Below, piece by piece: positions 46,691 to 58,563 of a stretch of 64,000 nt of DNA; within the stretch, counting starts at the first letter, position 1; every line of letters starts with the position of its first letter. Location: the NCBI RefSeq assembly GCF_000189635.1, contig NW_002476372.1, forward strand, positions 62,001 through 126,000. Direction: 5' to 3'. The notes under the pieces were generated by a model that worked only from the letters and a program-made list of their open reading frames with translations, ran no database searches and was not told the DNA's origin. Made by a program: the position numbers and the translations under genes. Origin of the DNA: Tetrahymena thermophila SB210. Its lineage: Eukaryota; Ciliophora; Oligohymenophorea; Hymenostomatida; Tetrahymenidae.

Positions 46691-49600
46691 ATGACTGATA
46701 GATTATAAATCAAGCAAGCTAAAGAATCAATACCAAGATATGAAGTTCTTGATGATTCATAAACACTAAACCTAATTTTTGATGCTTTAAATTAGATTCA
46801 TCATTAAAAGGATTTGTTAATCAACTAAAATTTAGATTAATTTTTAGATGTCATAAATCTTAATATTTTCGTGAAGTAATTCGAGCATTTAATCATTGAG
46901 GATTAGCAATCATTTTTATAACTATTAGAAAATATGAATAAGGTTAAATGTTTTAAACTTATTGTTGAGTCCTAATCTTTTATAGAATAGGATAGCTTTT
47001 TTAAGATAGTTTAAGTAATCCAAAATAAGGAATAGTTAGAAGAAATAGAGTTAGACTTGAATACAGCAATATAATTCAACTTTTTAGAAAAAATTGGCAT
47101 TTGTTTATAAAATAAATCTAATTTAAACAAAATTAGCATTAAAGTTTAAAAAAATATCTTTGAGGAAGATTAATTCTAATGTATAATAGAATAAATAGCT
47201 AAGTTAGAACAACTTTCATCACTTAGTTTAGAGTTAGATTTCTCAAAACTCGTAGTGAATGGAATTACTATTCTTTCTTAAAATTTAAAATGCTTGAAGA
47301 ATTTGAAAAGTTTGAGCCTTTCTTTGAAGACTTCTGATATCTTTTTACGAGGATTTTCTGAATTTTTTAAGATTTTAAAAGAATTAAACATGCTCGATTC
47401 TTTGAAGATTAAAGTATCTGAGCCACCTGTTTTTAGCTCTGAAGAAATCGATTTATTTATTGAAGGATTCTAAAAATTAAATTAGATCAAATCTTTAGAT
47501 TTATCGAATTTTTTTGGAAATGTATTTTTGGATGATGAAATTAGAATATTAGATGCCATCAAAGAAAAATAATTAAAAAGCATTTCATTGCATTTTGGTT
47601 TATTTGGGAAATTAAATGAGAAATAAAAATCTGTAATTGGATAGTTTCTACAGAAAGCCAAATAAACAACTCAAGAATTTGAATTAGGATTCAGTAAAAT
47701 TGCATAAATAGACACTGATTTTGCAAATTAAATATCTTAATAAATTTAAAATTTTTAAGAAATCAAGTAATTAACTTTAATTTTCAATGGAAACTTTTCT
47801 ACGAAGGGACTTGAATTTATTTTATCTTCTCTATAAAATTTAACAAGCCTAAATACATTGAATTTGCAGTTCTCTATGATATTAAGTTTCTACAACTTCA
47901 AATAATTATTTAACAGTATTTCATAGCTAGTGAATTTAAAAAAATTAGATTTAGCATTTGATAATATAAACTTTGAGAAGAGCTATTTTAATGGAGTTAT
48001 TCATCCTTTTTATAAGCTATAGAATTTAACAGAACTTACATTCAATTTTACTCATTCAGAGTAAGTAGAAATTTTAGAGTTTTTTTTCGAAGGATTGCAA
48101 TATTTGCATTAATTAAAGTATCTTTCTCTTGATGCTATCTTTTTAAGCAGACATTTAAATGAAAGAATATTTGTAAACTTAATTAATTCCTTAAGTTAAA
48201 TAACTTAACTGAAATATCTTAAATTTAAAATAATTTCTAATCCTTTTGATGATGAGATAATATTAGTAAATATGTTTGAGTAGCTAGGGTATTTGGAGAA
48301 GCTAGAACATATTGAGTTTGAAATAAATACTAACTATACAATTGACATTATTTCAGGATTTGGAGGTTGGTTGAAGAAATTATAATTGTTGAAATATCTG
48401 GACATCACATTCAAAAATGTAGTTTCTATAGAGGAACTTCATTGTTTGATGTCTTATTTGAATCTTTCAAACTTAACTAATTTATACTTGAAATTTGAAA
48501 AGTTGAATAGCGATGATGTCAGAGAAAACATATTAGAATCAGACTTTTAACCTCTAAAAAAACTAAATGTTTTATAAATTAGCTCCCAAGCTTAGAAAAA
48601 ATAAAATATAAATCTATATGTGCTATTCTTGAAAGCAATTTAATATTTATAAAATTTATAATTCCTAGACTTAAATTTAGGGTCATGTATGCCTATCGTG
48701 GACCAAGCAACATTTTATTTAAAATAATGTTTTAATGCTTTAAAAAACCTCAAAGAATTAAGGCTAGTTGTTTATTTCCCAGACAATAATTTGAAAAAGC
48801 AAGGATTTTAAGATTTTTGCATATCTTTTTCATACTTGGAAGAACTAACAATTTTATCTGGAATATTTTCTTTCCCTAATAACATAAGCTCAAATATAAT
48901 TTAATCATTTTAAAGTTTAAAAAATATCAAAGAACTAAATTTAAAATTGGAATCATATCAATATTCTAAAGGGAATCCTTATATCTAATATGCAATTTTA
49001 GATAATCCTTAGTAATTCTCTAAACTAACTAAAATGTAATTAACATTTAACTATTCATAGAGTGATTACTCTCTTTCGAATTTTTTGAAGATCCTATCTA
49101 ATCAAAGGTAATTAACTTCTTTCCTTTTACAAGTTGAAGAGAAATATCAGTTAAGCAATGAAGAAATAGAATAACTTGGTAAAACACTTTTAAATTTGAC
49201 TTAATTAAAATAATTTGATTGCTATTTATTTTCTGACTGCTAAATTGAAGAAGAGTCATTTAAAATTCTTTCTAATGGTGTTTCATAGCTGTAAAATTTA
49301 CATTCGCTTTCTTTTTAAACTGATCATTATATGAGAATTCCTTCATTAGCAATCGATAGCTTTTATTAGTATGTCACAAAATTAGAATACCTAAAATTCT
49401 TAAATCTAGAATTAAATGACAATCTTGGTTTATCAAATTTTTCATTTGATAAATTTATACCTAACTCTAATTATATCCCTCTTTTAGAATTAGAATTTAT
49501 AGCTACTAAGAAATAAAAATTTATAAATATTTTAAGTGACTTCTTAATTTGTACTCTATAAAGATCTAAAAATATGTAAAAACTTACTATTTCTTTTGAA

Positions 49601-50611
49601 GGAGATAATTATTTGGGGAGTTAATCAATCGATAATCTTGCTCAATGTATTTCTAATTTACATAATTTGCAGTAAATAGATATTGAAATAAAAGCATAGA
49701 ATTATCATAATGTAAATGACGAAAATATGCAAAAGCTTGTTTAATCATTAAATAATTTGAAAAAACTTCATTCGTTAGAATTTAATTTTAGCACTTCAAT
49801 TTCATAGTCTGCTTTAACTTTCCTAAGTATTAAAGAATTGTTAGTCACTTAATAAAATATCAACAAATTATCAACTAGAGTTTCTTTTGATAGACCAATA
49901 ACTTTGGAAAAAATTAATGATTTTGGTCTTTTCTTGGTTGGAAAGTAAATAAGCATAATGGAATTAAACCTAAACAAAGTAGATGAATGGTTTATATTTG
50001 ACTTCAATTTTAAATCTATTTAAAATTAATAATTTAATGTAAAAGTAATATTTAAAGATGAATAATTACCATGCTTTCTATTTATGTATGAGATATTAAA
50101 ACGCATTCCAGAAAATTGCTCTGTTGCACTACATATTAATCCTAAATTTTACAATGAATTAAAATAGAATGATTTAGATATTCTAGCAACGCAAGAGAAG
50201 ATAATCAAATTAAAAAAAATATTAATTAATTTAAATAAAATGAATTAAGAAATATTAGTTATGCTTTAACCGATATTATCAGCTAATAGGATTTAAAATA
50301 TTGAATTTATATTTGATTTAAGTTAGTACCATACCACTTAATAAGAGCTATAATAAATTTTTGATAATCTCATGTTAATAGAGCATCCAATAAAACTATC
50401 ATTAGATATCATATTTTATAATGGAAATTAAATGCAATTTCTTAAAAATTTAGTTATTTTATTAATGAAGAAATTAAAATAATTAAGAATATTTTAATTA
50501 TCAATTTTTTATTTTCCTTTTCACGATAAAACAATTCAAGGTGAAATCAGATAAAAGATAATCAAAACTAATCCTAGATTAGTTGATTTAAAATCAAAAT
50601 TGAATAGTTGA
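46691..50611 (+). CDS. Giant leucine-rich repeat-like protein, single exon
   Basis: An open frame of 1306 residues with no TGA and no needed intron. It consists of degenerate Leu-rich repeats of roughly 25-30 residues, with recurrent LxxLxxLxLxF and NLKxLxxL patterns (for example LEQLSSLSLELDFSKL, LVNLKKLDLAFDNINF, LEKLEHIEFEIN), together with many Gln from TAA/TAG codons. There is no signal peptide or TM segment, so it is probably cytosolic. The repeats look like the ribonuclease-inhibitor/F-box LRR superfamily, though no F-box is visible at the N-terminus. It differs from the exon-per-repeat LRR genes at 544-4889 in having no introns at all. Function unknown; ligand or scaffold binding is expected. 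Confidence 0.85.
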
Positions 50612-50956
50612 GCTCATAAATAATTTATTATTTAATTTAATTTAATAAATGTATATTCTTTTTATTTATTTATTTAAAAATTTCTTTTTTTTACATTTTC
50701 AATATTTATTATTTTTTCTTTTTTTTCAGTTTTTAAATTTTAATAAATTTTATAAATTTAAACAAAAATGTTATATAAAACAAAAAATTAAAAATTATCT
50801 ATTAGAGTTTGACTGTTGTTTAATTAAATGAATAAATAAACAAATAATTAAAAATTTATACTTAAATATGTTAATTTTAAATTTAGTTATTTGTTTTTTT
50901 ATTATAAATTCTTGGTATAGAATGTATTTTTAGGTACTTTCAAACTCAATTTTGAC
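50612..50956. other. Convergent intergenic region
   Basis: AT-rich 3' flanks of the LRR-like gene and the polytopic membrane gene. No gene is seen. Confidence 0.5.
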
Positions 50957-52714
50957 TCAGAGAAGCTTTATTATATGTTGTTTTGGAGTGTATATTGAGT
51001 GTTTGTTACTGTATAAAGTATTCCTGTGAGTATTTTCGAATAAGTCTATCAAAATTTTAGTTTTATCTAAGTAAAATGATTGTATGTTATCTGCTACAAT
51101 TTGTTTTTCAAACACCAAAATAGAATAAAAATATGAATTAATTGATTTCATTTATTTTTAAATTTGTTTTGAGCAATCTAATTTTGTAAGAGTAGATTAA
51201 TTAATCAACCCATATCTGAAAAATCTTTCAAAAAGAATCTAGCTTCTGCTCAATGGAGATATTTAAATTTTGATGCCACTAGGGAAAATTTGTGTTTCGC
51301 TTAAAAATTGAACCATCATCTATTCAGATATTCTAAGCTTTTAAATATTCAAAAAGAATTGACTTTTACTGACTGAGATAATTTCATGAACATGGAAGAA
51401 ACCTTTATCTACTTAAACTCTCACCAATCTTGATAAAAAGCGAATGGAATTCATGGCATTTAAAAATTATGAATCATATTTCACGAGCATCCTTTCTTTG
51501 AGGGCTTTTTCATTCTCAAGTTCATCTTCATCCATGAGCTGCATTAAATCTTAAGACAATCTAAATTACTCAAGCTCTTAAGACTCAAACTTGTCTTTGG
51601 CTACTTAAAAGATGATTACGAATTGTACGTTAGAGTTATTAAGTATATGAATGATGATGCTATCAATGGTCATATCTCCTTAATGAACTATCCAAATACT
51701 TCTTGATATATAGAAAGCAAATATAAATTTCATAACTATATAAGTAGCTACTATAATTAGTATTGCAGCGTTCTAGTAAAGCAAAAAGGTTTCTTTGAAA
51801 GATTAATAGACATCACTAGACTTATCTGAGATGAAGCTTACTTCTGCAACAAATAAAATAATGCAGACATGAACAGTAATATCAATAATTCCTGAAAAGT
51901 TTAATGCATTCTTTATATAATTTGGGATATCTAGATCTTTTTCTATTTAAAAAGCCTTTAACACACCTGTGCTTCTTATGAAATTTAAGGTCCCATATTC
52001 ATTCCAGTTCAAAGAAAAATTTAAAAACTTTTTTAATAATTCAATAGAAACTTAGTAAGCAATGCCATAAAGTACTACACAAACTCCAAAAAATCTGTCA
52101 CTCATTTAAACCTGAATTGTATATAAATTATATAAACAAAGCTAATAGCCAAAAGGACTCATAAGCAAGGAAAGAAACCTAAATTTATTTAATGCATAGT
52201 TAAGTTCCTCAGAAGAATTATCTACACTTAATTGATACAGACAAAAGGAGTATGCCAATACAGTGATATTACTTATAATAGTGAAATCCATTACTGCTGG
52301 TCTCCACCAGCCATACTACTTATAGTCTTTCTCAATGAGCTAATACCCAAAATAAAACCACATCTATAAATACACTATAGGAATAATGCTTAAATAGAAT
52401 TTGGCAATGAAAAATGTGCATATATCTCTAACTTTCTTTTGCTTGCTTAAATAAAGGAATCCTAAGTTCAATATATCAGTCATTACAAGCTATTCAGGTT
52501 TCTCATATCCCATTCTTCTTAGAAAGAAGAGCAAAATTATTTTTTCTAATACATAAAAAGTCGTAAAATAGATAAAATAGAAATAATGCCTATTGAGTAG
52601 TTAAAGTATTGCCATAAGGACATTCAAAGCGGATACAAAATAATACAAAACGCAAAAGAAAATAGACATTTTCCTAAACAAATCCTCTCTTAACTCTTTA
52701 TTATACATCGTCAT
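50957..52714 (-). CDS. Polytopic membrane protein, unknown family
   Basis: A single minus-strand exon of 585 residues, ATG at 52714 (a second in-frame ATG follows two codons later), TGA at 50957-50959. About eight hydrophobic segments lie in the first 340 residues (roughly 16-40, 44-65, 93-117, 136-158, 176-196, 207-226, 270-295 and 312-338). A ~245-residue C-terminal part is polar and charged (DLMQLMDEDELENEKALKER) and probably cytosolic. Motif-like pieces include YGWWRPAVMDFT and LNFSLNWNEYG, but I do not recognise a family. It diverges from SPB1. Confidence 0.82.
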
Positions 52715-53765
52715 TTTGCTAAGTTTGCTATTTAACTAAGAATATATACAAAATTCCCTTAATTTCTAAAGATATTATAATTTATTTACTGCTACTTTCT
52801 CAACTTTTAAATTAATTCAAAAAAAATAAATAATATCTAATGATCGCATAAAAAATAATTAAAATTGCGATTTTAAATGCTAATCAAATCAAGCAATAAA
52901 ACCAACCAACAATTTTCTAACTAAGTATAAAAATAATTCAATTAATTATTATTTATTTTTACTTTAAAATTATTTCTAAAGTATTTTCTAACAAAAAATA
53001 CTAAAATATTATAATTTTAAATTATTTCTGCAATAAATTTCTTTATTTACTTAGTTAAATTAGTTTTTTGATTAAAAACATTTTTATAAAAATTTATTTT
53101 TATATTTTGTAATCTATTTTAAAAAATTATTTTTGATTATTAATAGTTTAACCTTAATTAATGAGATACTAAAGTATATTATAAGCAAAATTAATTGAAG
53201 TTTTTGAATTAAATCATATATATTTTATTTATTATTAATAGTACTTAGTTATAACAATAAAATATATTTGAATGATTATTATTTTTTATTTATAAATTTA
53301 TAATTAAAAATTATTTTAAAAATTAAAACATATTTAAAAATAAATAAGCATACAAGTAAGCATCATAGTAAGTAGAAGCAAAAAAGTATTCGTTAACTTT
53401 TGAATGAAGAATAAAAAGCAATTATTTATATGAAAAAGAATCAATTTATGTTTAATTAATTTTAAGCATTTTAATGATTTTGCATATGAAAATCTGCAAA
53501 GAAATAGTTGATTAAGATTGGTTCTTACAATAAATGAATGATCTGTTTATTTTAGAAAGATAATGCGAAGCAATAAATTAAGGGTAAAATTAAAATAGTA
53601 GAAAGTAAATTAATTAATAGAAGCAAAGATTTATAATTAATTGTTTGAATAATCAAAAATTATCATTATAAAAATAGATAAGGTTTTGTTTAATCAATAT
53701 AGCGAATAGCCCATTATTAATTATTTAATATATACAAAAGCTTAATCAAATTAAACTTAATAAAA
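52715..53765. other. Divergent intergenic region
   Basis: AT-rich sequence between the polytopic membrane gene and SPB1. It should carry both promoters. No other feature is supported. Confidence 0.5.
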
Positions 53766-56700
53766 ATGCCTAGAAAAGAGAAGAAGGGAAAGACAAGAAA
53801 GGATGTCCATTATTATATGGCCAAGGAATACGGTTACCGTTCTAGAGCCTGTTTCAAATTGATTTAGATTAATAAAAAATATGGTTTTTTAGAAAAGGCT
53901 AATGCCGTTATTGATCTCTGTGCTGCTCCTGGTGGTTGGTAAGCATTTACTTTCACCATTCTTTTTATTAAATCATCAATTTGCTTTACAAACTATTAAA
54001 ATATTTTGATTTGTCTTATCATTTTTTCTATTCCTATAGGTTATAAGTTGCTGCTAAATTTTGTCCTGTTACTTGTACAAAAATAGGTCTCGATCTTGTT
54101 CCTATTAAGCCTATTCCAGGAGTTAAAACCTACGTTTAAGATATTACCGCACCTGTTACCTATTAATTGGTAATTATAAATTTATTTTTAAGAATGAAAA
54201 CTATAAAATAGTCAATAGCCCAACATACATTTTAGAATTATCAATAAAGCTATTTATTATTTATCGATGCTTATTTTTATTAATTGATGATATCATTTCT
54301 CATTTTATTAACTAATTATTTTGTTATAAATTTAGCTTAAAAGAGAATTAAAGGGAGGTAAAGCAGATGTTGTACTTAACGATGGTGCCCCTAACGTCGG
54401 TGCTAACTGGTAAAAAGATGCCTTCAATTAAATTGAACTTACATTAGCTGCACTTAAACTTGCAGTCAACTTCTTAAGAAGAGGTGGTACTTTTGTTACT
54501 AAAGTTTTTAGATCTAAGGATTACAATGCTCTTATTTGGGTTTGCAACAAGTTCTTTAGAAAGATAGAAGCCAATAAACCTAAGGCTTCTCGTTTCACTT
54601 CTGCAGAAATTTTTATTGTCTGTACTGATTTCATTGATCCAGATTTTATTGATGATAAACTTTTCGATGCTAAGTATATCTTCAAGGTAAAAATAAATTT
54701 ATTTAATATAAAAATCAAGTATGTATCTATATATCAATCAGTTTATGTAGAAATACATGAATAAATATATTATCCTACTTTATTTATTAATTTGTATCTT
54801 TATTAGAAAATTAGAAATAAATTAAAATAGATTTGCAATTATTGTTTTATTTTAATAGGATACTGAAGATGATTATTATACATAACAAGTTGAACATGAA
54901 GTTAATTCTATTGATAAAATTATGGCAAAGAGAAGAAAGAGAGTTGGTTATGGTGACGATGTTAAACAAACTGTTTTCCAACCAATAACATTTGAAGAAT
55001 TTGTTAATATAGATAATCCTTTTGCAGTTTTCTTGACTCATAATTCTATTTCCTTCCCTAAAGACTAGTTAGAAAAATATATTCCCATGACAGATCCCCC
55101 TAAAGACTGGGAAATAATATGCGAAGATATTTTAGTTATTGGTAAAAGAGAAATAGCTTAACTTATTAAATGGAGAAATAAAATTTTGCATATCTAAAGA
55201 AAAAATAAAGAATAAGAAAAAAAAAATAAGCTGAAAGCTATCACTGACGGAGATCAATAAGGTGATGAAAAATAAGATTAAGAGTAATCTAGTGAAATGG
55301 ATGTTGAAGAAAATGAAGAAGATTGGGAAGATGAAAAAGGTAATAGTGAAGAAGAAGAAGATGATGATGAAGAAGAAGAAGATGATGATGAGGAAGAAGA
55401 CGAAGAAGAAGAAGATGTAGACGAAGATGTCGAAGAAGGTGATGATGAAAAAGAAGATGATGAAGAAGAAGAATAAGAAAATAAAGAAGATGTTGATGAA
55501 TAATTAGCAAAAGAAATTAGAGAAGACCAAAAGAAATAATTAAAGAAATAGAGAAAATAAAAAGAAAAATTATTAAAGGGTATCGCAAAGAAAGCTATCG
55601 GTGTTGAGTTTGCAAACGATATTGTTGATGAAGAATTGTACAACATGAATTAACACAAGGAAGTCATGAATATGGAATATGTTGAAATGTCCGATGAAGA
55701 TAATAAGACAAAAGAAAAAATCGTAAACAAATAATTAAATAAAATAATTTTATAATTAACAAATAAAATAATAAATAGCCTAATAAGATTTCATTCAAGA
55801 ATAGTAAAGAATTAGAATAAAATTTAGAAGCTATGTATGAATAAAAGTAATTGAGATAGTAAATTTCTAAGAAGAAGAAAGCTAATAAGGTAAATAAATC
55901 TACTAATTTTAACTTCTAGCCAAATAATTAAACCAAATTTTATTATTAAGGATGAAGCATAAATGGATGATAGCAAGATTTAGGTTTAATCTCTTAATGA
56001 AAATAAATTTAAAAATCCTCATCTCAAAGAAAATGAAGAAATGCTCGAAAGCGGTATTAAGAGAAGAAAGTGGTTTGATAAGGGAGTATTCAATGATGAT
56101 TTTTCTGATGATTCTAGCATGTAAAGTGAAGATGCAGGTGAATTAGATGTTCCTGATGATTCTGAAATCGATAATGATTCTCTTTATGATGAAGAAGATA
56201 AATCTAAGAATAAAGGTTTCATTAATCCTTTGAAAAAATCTCATTTATCTTCAAGATAAAATGGGGACGACGATGATGATGAAGAATTTAACTTTGGAAG
56301 TGAAGATGAACAAGATGATGATTAAAATAATGGATACATTGATATGTATGATGATACTATTTACATCGGTAAGAGACCCAAGAGTGCTCACGATGATATT
56401 GATCCTAATGAAAAAGTACCAGGAGAACTTTCAGATGATGATGCATATATTATTTAAGTAATAAATTAAACCCATTAATGATTTAACTAAAAAATATTAA
56501 TTTTATTCCTAATTAGGTACCTAAATCTGATATGGAAAAAAGAAGAAGAGCTATGAAGAGAGCTGAAAAGAAAAAATTGAAAAAGGAAGAAAACCCATAA
56601 GTGAAAGATGATGGTTTTGAAATTGTCCCTAAATAAGAAGATTACGATATTGATAATTTAGCAGAAACATTAGCTTTAGCAAAGAAAATGCAAAGAAAAA

Positions 56701-57451
56701 GAGCAAGAGAAGATATTATTGACTCTACTTATTCTCGTTATGCCTTTGAAGACCAAGATAATCTCCCTACATGGTTTATCGAAGATGAAAAGCAACACAA
56801 CTTTAAGCATCTCCCAATTACTAAGGAAGAAATATAAGCTGAAAAAGAAAGATTGATGGCTATTAATAGAAGAGCTCCTAAAAAGGTAAAAAATTTAATT
56901 TTATTATTTGAATAAATATATCCCAAAACTATACTTTAGATATAATCAGGATAAAATCTATTGATTAATTGTAAAATATTTGTTAAAAAGCAATTTAAAC
57001 GAAATATATTTTTAAATTTTGGATCATCAGGTTATCCATTAATCTATTTTAATATTTTTAAAAAATAATATTTAAAAATAACTAATTAATTATTTCGTTA
57101 ATTTAAAAATAGATTATAGAAGCTAAGATCAGAAACTATAAAAGAATGGAAAAGAAGATGAAGAAGGCTAAGAATAAAGCAAACTAAATTATGGAGACTG
57201 AAGGTATTTCTGAATAAATGAAAATAAAATAAGTTAAAAGTCTATACGCTAAAGAAAAAAGAGGACTTAAGTAAGAAAAGAAATATATAGTTGGTAAAAA
57301 AGGTACTGCTCCTGGTAAGAATTCTAGATTTGTCAAACACGTTGATAATAGATTAAAAAAAGATAGAAAGGCTCTTTCCAGATTGTATACAAATAAAGGA
57401 TCTAGAAAAAGACAAGTTAAGCGTCATAAAGGAAAGAAATAAAAAAGTTGA
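53766..57451 (+). CDS. SPB1: SPB1/FTSJ3, nucleolar 2'-O-ribose rRNA methyltransferase
   Basis: Eight exons: 53766..53938, 54040..54169, 54336..54686, 54859..55722, 55779..55889, 55951..56457, 56517..56885 and 57113..57451, giving 947 residues. SPB1 methylates 25S/28S rRNA in pre-60S particles using S-adenosylmethionine. The FtsJ/RrmJ domain occupies residues about 1-240: [14 protein letters not shown] (catalytic Lys), DLCAAPGGW (AdoMet loop), [11 protein letters not shown] (catalytic Asp), GGTFVTKVF (catalytic Lys) and FTSAEIFIV (catalytic Glu). A long acidic Glu/Asp tract around residues 365-430 replaces a linker. The Spb1-specific C-terminal domain contains [39 protein letters not shown] and VKSLYAKEK, and ends in a basic tail. 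It is about 100 residues longer than yeast or human homologues, mainly through the acidic insert. Confidence 0.95.
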
Positions 57452-58563
57452 TTAAATAATAAATAAATAAATAATTAATTAATAGTAAAGCCATGCTTTT
57501 ATTTTAAAATTACATGTATATATTTGCAGTATGTATGTGCTCTATCAAAAATCTTTCATTCTAATTCTAATCATTTACTTATTTATTTGTTCATCAACTC
57601 ATTCATTCATATGAATTATCCCATCATAATCGTAATAAACTCGAAACAATATTAAAAAATAACAAAATTTTATTTTAATTTCAAAAATTTTGACCAGTTA
57701 TTTATTTAGTCAGACCGAATAATTATATATTATTGTTTTGTACTAAAAGTGAGTGCCCACCAATTATAATAAAAGTTTAGAGAAACCTACATTTATTATT
57801 TAAAATATTCAATCTTAAAATTTTCATTTTTGGAAAAGAAAAACGAAAGGGTAAGTTGATAGGTAAGTTCATTTATATTAATAAAATATATAAATATTTA
57901 ACTCTAAATTAGCTTAATTTATTTAAATCGAATAAAGAGAAAGACATAAAATGAATAGATAAAATTATATTCTTACACATAAAATGTTATACATTTAATT
58001 ATTTTAAATTTGTAGACTTATTAATTAGCTAGTGGTCGAATAGAATTAAATTGTATTATTCTGATAAAACTCTATTTAAAAAAGAGATTTAATAAAATTT
58101 TCCTCCTTTCTTCCAAAAAAGCAGTTTTTATTAATCCAAAATTTTCCAGAATTTTTCTATTTCAATAAAAATAAATTGTTTTTTAATTTATATTTAAAAT
58201 CACGTAATAAAATATCTAAAATGAAAATTATATTGAATCTGATTTATTATTTCGACATTAAAATGAGAAAAATAAAATTTATATTATTTGTTTCATTTTT
58301 CTCATTAACTTAGTTAGCTCATATTTTTGGAAATTTTTGAAATATTGTTTATGGAATAGAAATTTGTATAATTAATTTGATATTATAAATTAATTTATTA
58401 CTGGCGATAAATTTAAAAAGGATAATTTAAAAGCAAAGATAAACTTAAAAACTTAATAATAATAAATTATAAATAGATAAATAAATTAAATTTACTTTTA
58501 ATAAAATAAATAATTCTTATTTATTTCTAGCAAGTATAAATAGAATCAAAGTTTAGTTACTTT
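57452..58563. other. Intergenic, no gene recognised
   Basis: AT-rich. A TTTATTTCTAG acceptor-like site at about 58519-58530, just before the kinase ATG, leaves room for an undetected upstream exon. No gene is otherwise supported. Confidence 0.45.

Noticed and set aside
50649..50831. 60-codon Phe/Leu-rich plus-strand open frame
   Set aside because: AT-driven low complexity between two convergent genes.
55278..55646. Minus-strand Ser-rich and His/Leu-rich open frames
   Set aside because: Antisense to the acidic tract of SPB1 and explained by GAA/GAT repeats.
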